Notes under the pieces: generated by a model
What the model was told of the DNA's origin: nothing
The model's database searches: none
What the model saw: the letters and a program-made list of their open reading frames with translations, nothing else
In this document: positions 1-8,979 of the stretch, one piece after another
Position numbering within the stretch: position 1 is the stretch's first letter
How the letters are laid out: each line of letters starts with the position of its first letter
From: Mariniblastus sp.
GTDB taxonomy: Bacteria; Planctomycetota; Planctomycetia; Pirellulales; Pirellulaceae
Assembly: GCA_022447605.1 (NCBI GenBank)
Contig: JAKVBG010000029.1
Location: 1 to 54,714, forward strand
DNA: 54,714 nt
Direction of reading: 5' to 3'
Program-made: the position numbers and the translations under genes

Positions 1-741
1 TTCCATCAGACGACTGATCAGGGAATCGAGCTCCGAGGGGACGTTGGGAACCGATTGGATGATCCGAGGCGCGGTGGGACGCGTCAAATTGTGCAATGAT
101 TCTTCAACCGAGTTGCCGCGATGGGGCGGTCGCCCTGAAAGCAGGCAGTACATCACCGAACCGAGGCTGTACAGGTCGCTCTTGACCGTAACAGGGTCTC
201 CTTTGGCCTGTTCCGGACTCATGAAATCCATGGTCCCCAATACATTGGTGCCGGTGTTTGAGTTGGCGCCAAAATTTTTGGCAATGCCAAAATCGGTGAT
301 CTTGATTAACTCTTCCTGCGAGGCGAGCAGGTTGCCCGGCTTCAGGTCGCGGTGGATGACACCCCGGTCATGGGCATGACGCAGCCCCTGAGCGATATCA
401 CGTGAAATCGACAGGACTTCCCGCCAGTCGAACCGCTTCCCATCCCGCTGTAGTTGGAACAGGTTTTTGCCCTCGACCAGTTCCATGGCGAAGTACAGGT
501 TCGAATCCTCCTGGCCATAACTGATCAACCTTACGATATTCGGGTGATCAAGCTTGATCAGAGCCTTGATCTCGGATTCGAACCGATTTCTGAAGTGGGG
601 ATCGTGGGAAAAATGCTCGGCCAGCACTTTTACGGCGAGGTAATTGCCCGTTTCCACGTTCTGAGACCGATAAACCGTGCCCATGCCACCTCGACCGAGG
701 ACACTCATCAATTTGTACGGTCCTAGTTTCTTGATCTTCAT
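1..741 (-). CDS. Serine/threonine protein kinase, partial (C-terminus outside window)
   Basis: A Hanks-type (PknB-like) kinase that phosphorylates Ser/Thr on unknown targets. The 247 residues in the window are most of the catalytic domain. The glycine loop LGRGGMGTVY lies at residues 15-24, the ATP-binding lysine in LAVKVL is K38, and the likely alpha-C glutamate is E57. The catalytic loop HRDLKPGN is at 130-137, DFG at 150-152, and the P+1 region has the APE-like motif MSPEQA. All key residues are present, so it should be active. The start is the ATG at 741, directly before a typical kinase N-terminus. The reading frame is open to base 1, so the rest of the kinase and any membrane or sensor part is missing. 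It is divergent from the release-factor-like gene, with about 100 bases between them for promoters. The kinase call is near certain; the substrate and signal cannot be told. Confidence 0.93.
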   Translation of the reverse strand, partial: MKIKKLGPYKLMSVLGRGGMGTVYRSQNVETGNYLAVKVLAEHFSHDPHFRNRFESEIKALIKLDHPNIVRLISYGQEDSNLYFAMELVEGKNLFQLQRDGKRFDWREVLSISRDIAQGLRHAHDRGVIHRDLKPGNLLASQEELIKITDFGIAKNFGANSNTGTNVLGTMDFMSPEQAKGDPVTVKSDLYSLGSVMYCLLSGRPPHRGNSVEESLHNLTRPTAPRIIQSVPNVPSELDSLISRLME

Positions 742-842
742 GCGAGCTCGGCGACAATGGACGTTGCCTCGGGGTGGGTCCCGGCGGTCGGTCTCTAGTT
801 TAACGCAATTTTCAAACGGATTCAGTAGAGTTGAGGAGTTTC

Positions 843-1355
843 ATGCAATATTGGCCTCACCCGGCAGCTCTTCCCAACACGGTTTTGCTGGAAAATTGTC
901 GTTTTGAGCGAACACGAAGGGGTGGACCGGGTGGACAGCACCGGAACAAGGTGGAGTCGGCGATTGTGGCCCATCATTTACCAACGGGCGTGACGGGTCA
1001 AGCCAGTGAGCGCCGCAGTCAACATTCGAATCGACAGGTTGCCCTCAATCGTCTGCGGCTGAACCTGGCGATTCAGGTGCGGACCGAGATTCCAGCGGAT
1101 CGGGATCCGAGCCCGCTTTGGCAACAGCGGTTGTCGGGAAAAAAGATTTCTGTCGGCGTGGATCACGAGGATTTCCCGGCCGTGATTGCCGAAGTACTCG
1201 ATTGGCTGCAGATGTTTGAATTCAGGTTTGCTCCGGCAGCCAAGAAATTGGGTTGTTCCACCAGCCAGTTGATCAAGCTGGTACAGGCCAATGACCAGGT
1301 GCTGACGTCGGTCAACCGGGTTCGTCAGCAGATGGGGAAGTGTCCTCTCAAATAG
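843..1355 (+). CDS. Peptide chain release factor-like protein (RF-1 domain, GGQ)
   Basis: A 170-residue protein made mainly of the peptidyl-tRNA hydrolysis domain of class I release factors. The hallmark GGPGGQHRNK is at about residues 27-36, with GGQ at 30-32, and the typical SERRSQHSNRQVALNRL segment follows. It has no codon-recognition domain, so it resembles ribosome-rescue proteins (ArfB/YaeJ, ICT1), which free peptides from stalled ribosomes. Unlike ArfB, its tail is not the usual lysine/arginine-rich extension but an apparently helical segment ending KCPLK, so the manner of ribosome binding may differ. I chose the ATG at 843 because GAGGAG lies 4 bases upstream; a TTG 12 bases earlier would overlap that site. 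Domain identity is clear; the rescue role is inferred. Confidence 0.88.
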   Translation: MQYWPHPAALPNTVLLENCRFERTRRGGPGGQHRNKVESAIVAHHLPTGVTGQASERRSQHSNRQVALNRLRLNLAIQVRTEIPADRDPSPLWQQRLSGKKISVGVDHEDFPAVIAEVLDWLQMFEFRFAPAAKKLGCSTSQLIKLVQANDQVLTSVNRVRQQMGKCPLK

Positions 1356-1497
1356 TCTTGCCATCCTTCAGCGCCGTCCTGGTCGCCTGAAGCGAGGGAT
1401 TCAGGACCCGGATGGCCGGAATGTCTCGCTGCAACACGGGCTGTCCCGTTTCGGTTAGGATGGGGGTTTGGTTCCATGCTTTCGGGAGAATTGATCG

Positions 1498-2472
1498 ATG
1501 TTTCCTTACCGAGTCTGTTTTCTGATCCCCACCTGGATGATGTTGGTATTGGGCCTGGCGATGGCCGAGGAGAAATCGCATCGCTTGATCCTGCAGGGGA
1601 ACGGGAAGCTGGCGATCGTGGATGCCGAGGGCCAGACAGAATGGGAAATGCCGTGGGGCGGTATCCACGACATTCATGTGAAGCCTGGTCCGACCGGTTC
1701 GGTCCATTCGGTCCTGGTCCAGCAGGGAAATCACCGCGTGGTGGAAATCGACATCCCGAGCAAGCAGATCGTCTGGCAATACGATGCGGCGACTGCCAAC
1801 CGGGAACAGCCTGGTGAAAAAGTGGAGATCCATGCGTTCCAACCGTTGGCCAACGGCAACCTCATGATTGCCGAATCGGGCCCGGCGCGGATTATTGAAG
1901 TCAACCGCCAGGGAGAGATTGTCAAGCAGATCAAGCTCCAAGTCGATCGGCCGCATCCCCATACGGACACCCGGTTGGCCCGTAAACTGAAAGATGGCAG
2001 TTACCTGGTTTGCCATGAGGGGGATGGCAAGGTTCGGCTCTACGACGATACGGGGAACGTGAGTTGGGAATATGAAATACCGATGTTTGGTCGTTCTGCC
2101 AAAGGGGGGCATGGCCCCGACTCGTTTGGCAACAAGGTGTTTGGTGCGATCCGGCTGCCCAGTGGTAATTTCCTGATCGCCACCGGTAATGGGCACAGCG
2201 TGATCGAGGTGACACCCGACAAGGAGATCGTCTGGAGCCTGACCCAAAACGAACTGCCCGGAATCGGCTTGGCCTGGGTGACCACGCTGGAAGTCCTGCC
2301 CAACGGGAACTACATCATCGGGAATTGTCATGCAGGGCCTGACAACCCGCTGTTGATCGAGATCGATCCGAAAACGAAAAAAGTGGTCTGGACGTTTGAC
2401 GAATTCCAAAAGTTTGGCAACTCGGTACCGAATTCCCAGATACTCGATCCGGGCGGAGAGGTGATCCGCTAG
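1498..2472 (+). CDS. Secreted PQQ-like beta-propeller protein
   Basis: A 324-residue protein with a hydrophobic N-terminal signal segment (residues 1 to about 23, ending GLAMAEE), so probably exported. The mature part has repeated units of the form 'G-x-L-x-I-V/A-D ... E-x-x-W', for example GKLAIVDAEGQTEWEM, KQIVWQYD, GNVSWEYE, KEIVWSL and KKVVWTFDE. This is the pattern of PQQ-like or arylsulfotransferase-like propeller blades. Aromatic W-x-Y/F/L pairs close most blades. No catalytic site is evident, and such propellers in planctomycetes mostly lack assigned function. GGGAG about 9 bases upstream supports the ATG at 1498. It converges on asnS with 19 bases between the stops. Confidence 0.75.
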   Translation: MFPYRVCFLIPTWMMLVLGLAMAEEKSHRLILQGNGKLAIVDAEGQTEWEMPWGGIHDIHVKPGPTGSVHSVLVQQGNHRVVEIDIPSKQIVWQYDAATANREQPGEKVEIHAFQPLANGNLMIAESGPARIIEVNRQGEIVKQIKLQVDRPHPHTDTRLARKLKDGSYLVCHEGDGKVRLYDDTGNVSWEYEIPMFGRSAKGGHGPDSFGNKVFGAIRLPSGNFLIATGNGHSVIEVTPDKEIVWSLTQNELPGIGLAWVTTLEVLPNGNYIIGNCHAGPDNPLLIEIDPKTKKVVWTFDEFQKFGNSVPNSQILDPGGEVIR

Positions 2473-2489
2473 GGCGGCCAGTTAGCCCT
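2471..2489. terminator. Small hairpin between convergent genes
   Basis: AGGGC (2471-2475) pairs with GCCCT (2485-2489) across a 9-base loop, in the short gap between the propeller gene and asnS, which converge. The stem is only 5 bp and there is no clear T-tract, so a terminator role is only suggested by position. Confidence 0.25.
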
Positions 2490-2491
2490 GT

Positions 2492-3886
2492 CTAGAAATC
2501 GGCACTACCGGGGGTCCTGGGGAACGGGATCACGTCACGGATATTGGACATGCCGGTGACGAATTGGACCAGTCGTTCCAGTCCCAGCCCGAAACCGGCA
2601 TGCGGTACGGTCCCGTACTTGCGCAGATCGGTGTACCACCAGTACTCCTCAATCTCCAGGTCCTGGTCTTTCATTCGCTGCTCGAGTATGTCCAACCGGT
2701 GTTCCCGCTGGCTGCCGCCGATGATCTCCCCAATTTTTGGAACCAGCACATCCATCCCCCGAACCGTCTTGTCGTCGTCGTTGCAGTACATGTAGAACGG
2801 CTTGATCGTCTTGGGGTAGTCGTACAGGATTACGGGTGACTTGAAATGGATCTCGGTGAGGAACCGTTCGTGTTCCGATTGCAAATCGACTCCCCACTGG
2901 ACGGGGAACTCGAACGATTCGCCAGACTTTTCAAGAATTTCCACCGCCTCCGTGTAGGGAAGGCGCACGAAGTTGCTCTCCATGATGCCGTTGAGCGTCT
3001 CCAGCAGGGTGGTGTCAATTCGCAGGTTGAAAAACTCCATGTCCTCGGCGCATTTCTCCATGGCGTCCCCGAAGACCCGTTTCAGGAAAGCTTCGGCCAG
3101 GTCCATGTTGTCGGACAACTCGTAGAAGGCCATCTCCGGTTCAATCATCCAGAACTCGGCCAGGTGTCGTGACGTGTTCGAGTTCTCGGCGCGGAATGTT
3201 GGACCAAAGGTGTAGACCTTGCCCAGTGCACAAGCATACGTTTCCGCTTCGAGTTGCCCGCTGACCGTCAGGTAGGAAGGACGGTCGAAGAAATCAAACT
3301 TGTAGTCCAATCGTTCGATCGAGTTCTTGGCAACATGTTCGAGGTCCATGGTGGTGACCTGAAACATTTCGCCGGCTCCTTCACAATCACTGGCCGTGAT
3401 GACCGGTGTGTGCACGTACAGGAATCCATCTTCCTGGAAAAACTGGTGAATCGAGTTGCAGATACAGTTGCGCACCCGTGCCACCGCGCCAAACGTATTG
3501 GTGCGGGGACGCAGGTGGGCCCATTCCCGAAGTTTTTCAAACGAGTGTCGTTTCTTCTGCAACGGGTAGGTTTCCGGGTCCGCCCAACCGTGGACCGTTA
3601 CCTGTCCGGCCAGGAGTTCGGTGGATTGGCCCTTGCCCCCGGATTCTTTCAGCTCGCCGGTGGCTGAAATGCTGCAACCAGCAGTCAAGTTTTTTATTTC
3701 CGACTCGTAGTTGTCCAGTTCGGCATCGGCGATGATCTGGATATTGCCCTGGCAGGAGCCGTCGTTGATCTCGATAAAGCTGAACCCGGCTTTGGAGTCA
3801 CGCCGGGTACGAACCCAGCCTTGCAGGCAGACCTGTTGGCCAATCGATGTTTCTTGACGCGCCTGAGCGACCGATAATTTTTCCAT
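2492..3886 (-). CDS. asnS: Asparagine--tRNA ligase
   Basis: Charges tRNA-Asn with asparagine using ATP in the cytoplasm. The 464-residue length is normal for bacterial AsnRS. An N-terminal OB-fold anticodon-binding domain (about residues 15-115; [20 protein letters not shown]) is followed by a class II catalytic core. Motif 2 is visible as [20 protein letters not shown] and motif 3 as [15 protein letters not shown] near the C-terminus. The RHLAEFWM wording separates it from AspRS. The ATG at 3886 starts directly before the conserved N-terminus. It lies 33 bases after the Nramp-like gene on the same strand, so the two may share a transcript that could also include trxB. Confidence 0.97.
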   Translation of the reverse strand: MEKLSVAQARQETSIGQQVCLQGWVRTRRDSKAGFSFIEINDGSCQGNIQIIADAELDNYESEIKNLTAGCSISATGELKESGGKGQSTELLAGQVTVHGWADPETYPLQKKRHSFEKLREWAHLRPRTNTFGAVARVRNCICNSIHQFFQEDGFLYVHTPVITASDCEGAGEMFQVTTMDLEHVAKNSIERLDYKFDFFDRPSYLTVSGQLEAETYACALGKVYTFGPTFRAENSNTSRHLAEFWMIEPEMAFYELSDNMDLAEAFLKRVFGDAMEKCAEDMEFFNLRIDTTLLETLNGIMESNFVRLPYTEAVEILEKSGESFEFPVQWGVDLQSEHERFLTEIHFKSPVILYDYPKTIKPFYMYCNDDDKTVRGMDVLVPKIGEIIGGSQREHRLDILEQRMKDQDLEIEEYWWYTDLRKYGTVPHAGFGLGLERLVQFVTGMSNIRDVIPFPRTPGSADF

Positions 3887-3919
3887 GAAACTTCCGTTGT
3901 TCCGATTCAGTTAGATTGG

Positions 3920-5677
3920 TTATTCGTCGTAGATTTGATCGTCTTGTTCCGCGTTGACCGCGGGAACGTGATCGTGGCTTCGAAACCTGGCGGAAAATCC
4001 GACGATCGCCAACAACAGGAACGTCACCACACCGCCAATTACAAAACCACCGGTGGCCGGGTCGTCGATCTTGGTCATGATGGCGCCGACAGCCTGGGCT
4101 ATGGCTCCCAGGACTCCCAATCCCATCAGCACATTCCAGATGATCATGCGCGTTCCCACTGGCTTTTCATCGCCCAGCAGTCGACGGCTGTTCATCAGGG
4201 CAAAGAACGAAATATAAGCGATTGGTAACAGGATCGCGCCAAAGGTCGAGGCGAGGATGATCAACCAGGTTTTCGACAGACCGGCCCATAACCACCACCA
4301 GAAGAAGCCGACCAGAACGGCTGAGACGGCTCCCGCCATCCGCCAGTAATTGTTTTCGTACCGACCGGCGATCTCGGCGAAGGCGTAACCATTGATCAAC
4401 ATCAGGATAATAATGGTGGAAAAACCCATCGCCAGCGCGCCAATCCCGAATACCAAGTTGGCGTTCTCTTTCCCCAAAACAGGGGCCAACGAGGCGGCCA
4501 ATTGACCGGCCGACGGCTTGATCAGCGTGGCCGCCAGTTTGCGCTCCTCAACACTCAGCTTACTGGCATATGTGGCCAACTCCTGTTCCTGGGCTGCCTC
4601 ATCCATCTGGCTGAAGGCTTGCTTGTCCGCCGCGTCCGCAGTCGCCTCGTAGCGGCTGGCCAGTACTTTTTTGGCACCCCCGAACAGGCGGCTGCTCTGA
4701 ATCACGGCCGGGTCCGGACTGAGGAATTCGGCATCCGCTTTGGCGTGGAAAGCGTGGGCCGAAGCGATCACGATACAGCTGGTGACGATCAGGTAGGGGA
4801 TCGCCATCCCGGTGATCAGGTCAAACCGGGCCAGGCCTCGAAACGGCTTGTCCCAACCCCTGGCCAGCATCGAATAAGGCAGCAGGAACGTCATGTTAAG
4901 GCCGACGGCAGTCGCTGTCACGCCGATCATACTGCTCTGTTGATTCTCAACGACCTTGGATGACCAGAAACTGGCCGCATCGGGGGACAGGGTGGATGCC
5001 AGGGCCGCGATGTCCGGCGCAGGTTCCGACCAGTGGAAGATGTTGGGAACGAACCCCATCAGGATTTCGTTCCAGTGGATGCTCCCGTTGCGAAACAGCA
5101 GTATGACGACCAGCACGAAACAGATTACCACGCAGCCGACCAGCAGTTTCAAAAAGAGGTCAAACAGGCGGGACATCCAGCCCGGCTTGAAGCTGAGGCC
5201 GACGATCACCAACGCCACGATGGCAATCACGGCCGAGATGATGATCTTCATCGTGTTGGTGTCGCTCACCTGTCCCAGGCTGGTGTCCAGTGAGTCGAAA
5301 CAGAGACTGAACTGAGGCACGATCCAGATCATGTTGGCCAGGATAGTCGCCGTGATCCAGCCGACGCCCAGCACCGGGTTGACGTATTCATTGATCGCCT
5401 TGTACGGCCTTGTGCCGGTGGAAAGCGTGACATAACTGATGGCCGACAGCATGATCACGCCGATCACGATGGCCACAAGCTGCAACCAGAGCATGCTGTA
5501 GCCGGCCAACATGCCGAGGTACAAGGCTCCGCCCAGTGAGCCCCCGCCCAGCGTGATGGCACTCTGTAGCCAACCCGGGCCGGAGAGCCTGAAAAACGCG
5601 CCCAGCGTAGCGACTTTGCCGCGCCCCTGAGCCGAGGAAAGGATTTCACGATCTCGGAAGGTCTTGTTCTCACTCAT
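3920..5677 (-). CDS. Nramp-family-like divalent metal transporter with non-canonical site
   Basis: A 585-residue integral membrane protein with many hydrophobic helices in the Nramp/APC (LeuT) arrangement. The first helix keeps the family opening GPGWLQSAITLGGG, and INGYAFAEI lies in a later helix. In ordinary Nramp proteins helix 1 has the metal-binding DPGN; here the aligned residues read GGGS, so both metal ligands (Asp, Asn) are replaced. The helix-6 MPH motif also appears altered (near LNMTFLLPYSML). A hydrophilic insert of roughly 85 residues (about 310-395, rich in Ala/Glu/Lys) separates two later helices. It may carry another ion or another substrate; the family is clear, the cargo is not. 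AAGGAAG about 9 bases before the ATG fits the start. It sits between trxB and asnS on one strand. Confidence 0.78.
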   Translation of the reverse strand: MSENKTFRDREILSSAQGRGKVATLGAFFRLSGPGWLQSAITLGGGSLGGALYLGMLAGYSMLWLQLVAIVIGVIMLSAISYVTLSTGTRPYKAINEYVNPVLGVGWITATILANMIWIVPQFSLCFDSLDTSLGQVSDTNTMKIIISAVIAIVALVIVGLSFKPGWMSRLFDLFLKLLVGCVVICFVLVVILLFRNGSIHWNEILMGFVPNIFHWSEPAPDIAALASTLSPDAASFWSSKVVENQQSSMIGVTATAVGLNMTFLLPYSMLARGWDKPFRGLARFDLITGMAIPYLIVTSCIVIASAHAFHAKADAEFLSPDPAVIQSSRLFGGAKKVLASRYEATADAADKQAFSQMDEAAQEQELATYASKLSVEERKLAATLIKPSAGQLAASLAPVLGKENANLVFGIGALAMGFSTIIILMLINGYAFAEIAGRYENNYWRMAGAVSAVLVGFFWWWLWAGLSKTWLIILASTFGAILLPIAYISFFALMNSRRLLGDEKPVGTRMIIWNVLMGLGVLGAIAQAVGAIMTKIDDPATGGFVIGGVVTFLLLAIVGFSARFRSHDHVPAVNAEQDDQIYDE

Positions 5678-5813
5678 CGTTCTGTCACTTCCTTAAAAAC
5701 GGCTGGGCGGAAACGGCTTGGGTGACCCCGGGCCGTGACGCACGTCCAATCGATGATCAACTTGTCGGGCCGGCGATCAGCATTCGCTTGGTGGCCGGTT
5801 CCCCGTATCCAGG

Positions 5814-6875
5814 TTATTCGATCCCTTTTTCTGCGAGCCAGCGTTCGACATCCAGGGCGGCCATACAGCCGGTTCCGGCCGAGGTGATCGCCTGGCGATA
5901 ATAGTCATCCGCGACATCCCCAGCAGCAAAGACGCCATCCACACTCGTGTGGGTGCGGAAGGGGCGTTGCCACTGGATATAACCTTTTTCGTTCATCTGC
6001 ACCTTATCTTTGAGGAACCCGGTATTCGGTGTATGGCCGATCGCGACAAACATCCCGCCCACGGCGAGTTCACTGGTTGATTCGTCGACCGTGTTGCGCA
6101 GGCGAATCCCGTTGACCAGATTGCCATCCCCCAGCACTTCGTCGACCACACTGTTCCACTTGATTTCGATGTTGGGATGGTCCAGGGCGCGCTGCTGCAT
6201 GATCTTCGAGGCCCGCATCTCGTCCCGCCGGATAATCATGTAAATGGTGGCTGCATTCTTGAGGTTGGCCAGATAGGTCGCTTCTTCCACAGCCGAGTCG
6301 CCACCACCGACCACCGCCAGGGGTTTCCCGCGGAACAGGGGAAGCGCGCCATCGCAAACGGCACAGGCACTCACTCCCTTGTTCTTGTAGTTCTCCTCCG
6401 ACTCCAGCCCGATGTAATTGGCCCGCGCCCCGGTGGCAATCACGACGGTGTGCGCCTCGACCGGTTCCCCGTTGGCTGGGATCACTTTGAACGGTCTCGC
6501 ATCGAGATCCAGGTCGACGACGTCATCCCCGATGACCCGTGTGTCAAAATTCAATGCCTGTTGTTTCATCAACTCCATCAACTCGACACCCTGCACGGCA
6601 TAGTGGTAAACCCCATCGCGTTTGTGATCGGGGGCAGGCGGCAAATTCCAATGTCGCTCCTTGTCCACCGCCGACTCGACGAAGGCTCGAATGTTGCCGA
6701 ACGGAAAGCCGGGATAGTTTTCGACTTCCGTGGTGAAGGCCAGCTGACCCAGGGGGATCATTTCTGGCTTGACGGTCCCTTCAAAAACCAGGGGGGACAG
6801 GCTGGCCCGCGCCGCGTAAATAGCCGCTGACCAACCCGCCGGACCACTTCCGATAATGACGATCTTCTCTGCCAC
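5814..6875 (-). CDS. trxB: Thioredoxin-disulfide reductase
   Basis: An FAD- and NADPH-dependent enzyme that reduces thioredoxin in the cytoplasm. The FAD motif [16 protein letters not shown] is at the N-terminus. The redox pair CAVC is at C171/C174 in [11 protein letters not shown]. An NADPH motif [13 protein letters not shown] and the C-terminal FAD motif [13 protein letters not shown] follow. At 353 residues it is about 30 longer than the E. coli enzyme; the extra length is an insert around residues 68-98 ([17 protein letters not shown]) in the first FAD half, which also moves the cysteine pair downstream. The start is GTG, supported by AGGAG seven bases upstream. It is the first gene of a possible trxB, Nramp-like, asnS run, although 136 bases separate it from the transporter gene. 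Confidence 0.95.
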   Translation of the reverse strand: MAEKIVIIGSGPAGWSAAIYAARASLSPLVFEGTVKPEMIPLGQLAFTTEVENYPGFPFGNIRAFVESAVDKERHWNLPPAPDHKRDGVYHYAVQGVELMELMKQQALNFDTRVIGDDVVDLDLDARPFKVIPANGEPVEAHTVVIATGARANYIGLESEENYKNKGVSACAVCDGALPLFRGKPLAVVGGGDSAVEEATYLANLKNAATIYMIIRRDEMRASKIMQQRALDHPNIEIKWNSVVDEVLGDGNLVNGIRLRNTVDESTSELAVGGMFVAIGHTPNTGFLKDKVQMNEKGYIQWQRPFRTHTSVDGVFAAGDVADDYYRQAITSAGTGCMAALDVERWLAEKGIE

Positions 6876-7329
6876 GAAAAATCTCCTGCTCCTGTTTTTC
6901 TCAAAAAACCGATGATCGCGCGCCCTTCTTGTTTGCTGCCGGGCGGGGACGACCGGGTGCCCCCGCCGTTGGACCCGTGTCCAGGGCCAGGTGACCAGGG
7001 AAGATTATAATTCGAACCGGCTGGGGCGGGCAGTAGACACGACAGACGATTGGGGAGGGGAGCCAGGGGGGCTCGGGCCTCGCTGAGGGGCGCCGCAAGA
7101 CTTTGTCTGGCAGGATTCTTGCGGGGTAAACGGGGCATTCCCGTTGGGCCAGCCAGACTCACCCGGTCTGGTCGTTCCTGTCGGAATGGCCTACGATTTT
7201 CCTGTCAGCAGGCGCGTTGGGTCCCCTGCATGGCCCGTCAATCTTGGCACCTGGTGGTGGATTGGCAAACCGGCCAGGACGGACTATCTGCTTGTTGCTG
7301 GTTTGGATGACAAAGGGAATCATAAGTCG
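6876..7329. other. Intergenic leader region with three successive hairpins
   Basis: A divergent gap between trxB and the lipoprotein gene with no convincing gene. It holds three neighbouring inverted repeats: CCGCAAGA/TCTTGCGG at 7093-7100 and 7117-7124 (8 bp, 16-base loop), CGGG/CCCG at about 7131-7143, and CCAGAC/GTCTGG at 7153-7158 and 7166-7171 (7-base loop). They lie 160-240 bases before the lipoprotein start and could be a structured leader or binding sites. An open frame runs from 7144 into the lipoprotein gene, but its first 62 codons do not look like a signal peptide, so I treat them as non-coding. Confidence 0.45.
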
Positions 7330-7884
7330 ATGGTGAGAATATCGGTTGGCAGCATGGCTCGCAGCTTCCCTGGGGGGTGGTTTGTCTACCCGTTGTTCCT
7401 GTTGGCGCTCCCGGTCTTTTTGGCCAGCGGCTGCGACCTGAACGATCGCCGGGAAGTGGCCCTGGTTGAAGTTCATGGTGTGGTCCAGCTTGATGGCCAG
7501 CCGGTTGAGAACGCCCGGGTTCTGTTTCTGCCCCTGGAACATCAGTTGGAGCCCGATTTTGCCCTTTCCTACGGGGTGACGGACAGTGAGGGAAACTATG
7601 AACTCCATCAGAACGGTTTAAGAGCGGGGGCCATGGCGGGCAGGCATCGGGTGTTCATCAGCAAACCACTCGGGGCGGCCGAAGCAGAGAGTCCTGGTCC
7701 GAAACGGATGGGGCTCGATCTGCAGTCGATGTTTTCCGGCGGGGCTGGACCTTCGAATCGAACGGACAATGCGATTCCGCAGCACTACAACGAGTCCTCC
7801 GACCTGGTCTTCGAGGTGATTGCCGGCCAGGGTGCGAACCGTGCCGATTTCGATCTGAAGACGGTCGATCCCCTGCTCAACTGA
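7330..7884 (+). CDS. Putative lipoprotein with carboxypeptidase-regulatory-like fold
   Basis: A 184-residue exported lipoprotein. The N-terminus has a short basic start, a hydrophobic stretch (about 17-32) and the lipobox LASGC at residues 31-35, so Cys35 should become the lipid-modified residue. The mature part begins with a beta-sandwich pattern: VHGVVQLDGQPVENARVLF, then GVTDSEGNYEL, then AGRHRVFISK. This is the usual 'V-x-G-x-V-x-x-D-G-x-P-v-x-x-A-x-V-x-F' form of small planctomycete proteins with a transthyretin-like fold. No catalytic residues are seen. I placed the start at the ATG at 7330, with AAAGGGA upstream; an ATG at 7354 is possible. It converges on the glutaminyl cyclase gene. 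Function unknown. Confidence 0.7.
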   Translation: MVRISVGSMARSFPGGWFVYPLFLLALPVFLASGCDLNDRREVALVEVHGVVQLDGQPVENARVLFLPLEHQLEPDFALSYGVTDSEGNYELHQNGLRAGAMAGRHRVFISKPLGAAEAESPGPKRMGLDLQSMFSGGAGPSNRTDNAIPQHYNESSDLVFEVIAGQGANRADFDLKTVDPLLN

Positions 7885-7920
7885 GGTCTTCGTTTGACCG
7901 CTTCGTGGTGGGTGACTTTC

Positions 7921-8808
7921 CTATCGGCGAGCTTCCTCGAATTGCACCTCGAAAATCTTGGGACAGAATTTGCCGGTCAGGATCACTTTTTTCTGTTGGG
8001 CGTCAACGGCGATCCCGTTCAACAGGCCCTCGTCCGGACGTTCAGAAGTCGGCCAAATTCCCGTCAAATCGATTAAACCGACGACGTTGCCATCGCGGGG
8101 ATTGATTTTGTAGATATAGTCGCTGCCCAGTTGGCTGGCGTACAGCATTCCGTCGGCGTATTCGAGTTCGTTCAACCGGGGGATTCGGCGACGGCCGTGT
8201 TGGACCGTCACGACCCGGTTCTTCTCGAAGGTGTCGGGGTCAAAGAACTGGAGTTGGCTCGTGCCATCACTGACGATCAGGTCGGTTCCATCAAACGTAA
8301 TCCCCCAACCTTCTCCGTCATATGGATGCTCAGAGATCTTGTTGAAGTCGAGATCGTAGACAAAACATTTGCCCGCTTTCCAGGTCAGCTGGTACAGTTT
8401 TCCATTGGCCAGGGCGAGTCCTTCACCAAAGTACTCCTTGTCCAATTCAATTTGCTGGACGACTTTGCCCGTTTCCAATTCGGTCTTGCGCAGCTTTGAC
8501 TTGCCATATTTTCCCGTGCTCTCCCAAACATGCCCATCGGCCAGGACCAGTCCCTGGGTAAAGGACTCCGGGTCATGAGGGTGCTCGGCAACGGTCCGGT
8601 AGGTGAAGATCGGGATCTCCGGGCCGAATGTGAGGAAGCGTTGCAGGTAGACCCCTCCCAGGGCGATTGCGATGAACAGAAAAACCAGGCTCCAGCGGCT
8701 TTTGGTCCGATACTGGCTCGGATTCGATGACGGGCCGGGCAGCGGTTGGGCAGGCCGGGCAGCCCCGCTGCGTTTTTTCGGTTTCCGATTTTTCTTTCGC
8801 TGGTTCAT
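7921..8808 (-). CDS. Glutaminyl-peptide cyclotransferase, membrane-anchored
   Basis: A bacterial/plant-type glutamine cyclotransferase that turns N-terminal glutamine of peptides into pyroglutamate. The family wording is clear: HDPESFTQGLVL, GKYGKSKLRKTELETGKV, YFGEGLALANGKLYQLTW, LNELEYADGMLYA and RPDEGLLNGIAVD. The protein is 295 residues when started at the ATG at 8808; a GTG 96 bases further upstream keeps frame but adds no family sequence. After a very basic N-terminus (about residues 4-13) a single hydrophobic helix at about 39-55 should hold the beta-propeller domain on the outer face of the membrane. It may act on exported proteins, as may the DPP-IV-like peptidase nearby. Confidence 0.88.
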   Translation of the reverse strand: MNQRKKNRKPKKRSGAARPAQPLPGPSSNPSQYRTKSRWSLVFLFIAIALGGVYLQRFLTFGPEIPIFTYRTVAEHPHDPESFTQGLVLADGHVWESTGKYGKSKLRKTELETGKVVQQIELDKEYFGEGLALANGKLYQLTWKAGKCFVYDLDFNKISEHPYDGEGWGITFDGTDLIVSDGTSQLQFFDPDTFEKNRVVTVQHGRRRIPRLNELEYADGMLYASQLGSDYIYKINPRDGNVVGLIDLTGIWPTSERPDEGLLNGIAVDAQQKKVILTGKFCPKIFEVQFEEARR

Positions 8809-8979
8809 GCTGGTTGGGCCGGTTCGATTCGCCTGGTGCAGTTCGTTTTCAACTTGGTTCCACTGGGAAGTTGTAAGCGTACCGAATCGAGCTACTTGGG
8901 ACACTACCGATTTCGGTTGGCAGTGGCAGTATCCGGGTAAAATTCATGAGTCGGATCAACTTTTCGTATCCTGAATCGT

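Noticed and set aside
1348..2409. Long minus-strand open frame (353 codons) opposite the beta-propeller gene
   Set aside because: No domain sense, Pro/Arg/His-rich translation and full overlap with a gene that has signal peptide and blade repeats; it is an antisense shadow of GC-rich coding sequence.
7144..7329. N-terminal extension of the lipoprotein by 62 codons
   Set aside because: It would bury the signal peptide and lipobox (Cys35) in the middle of the chain; the stretch also carries a hairpin.
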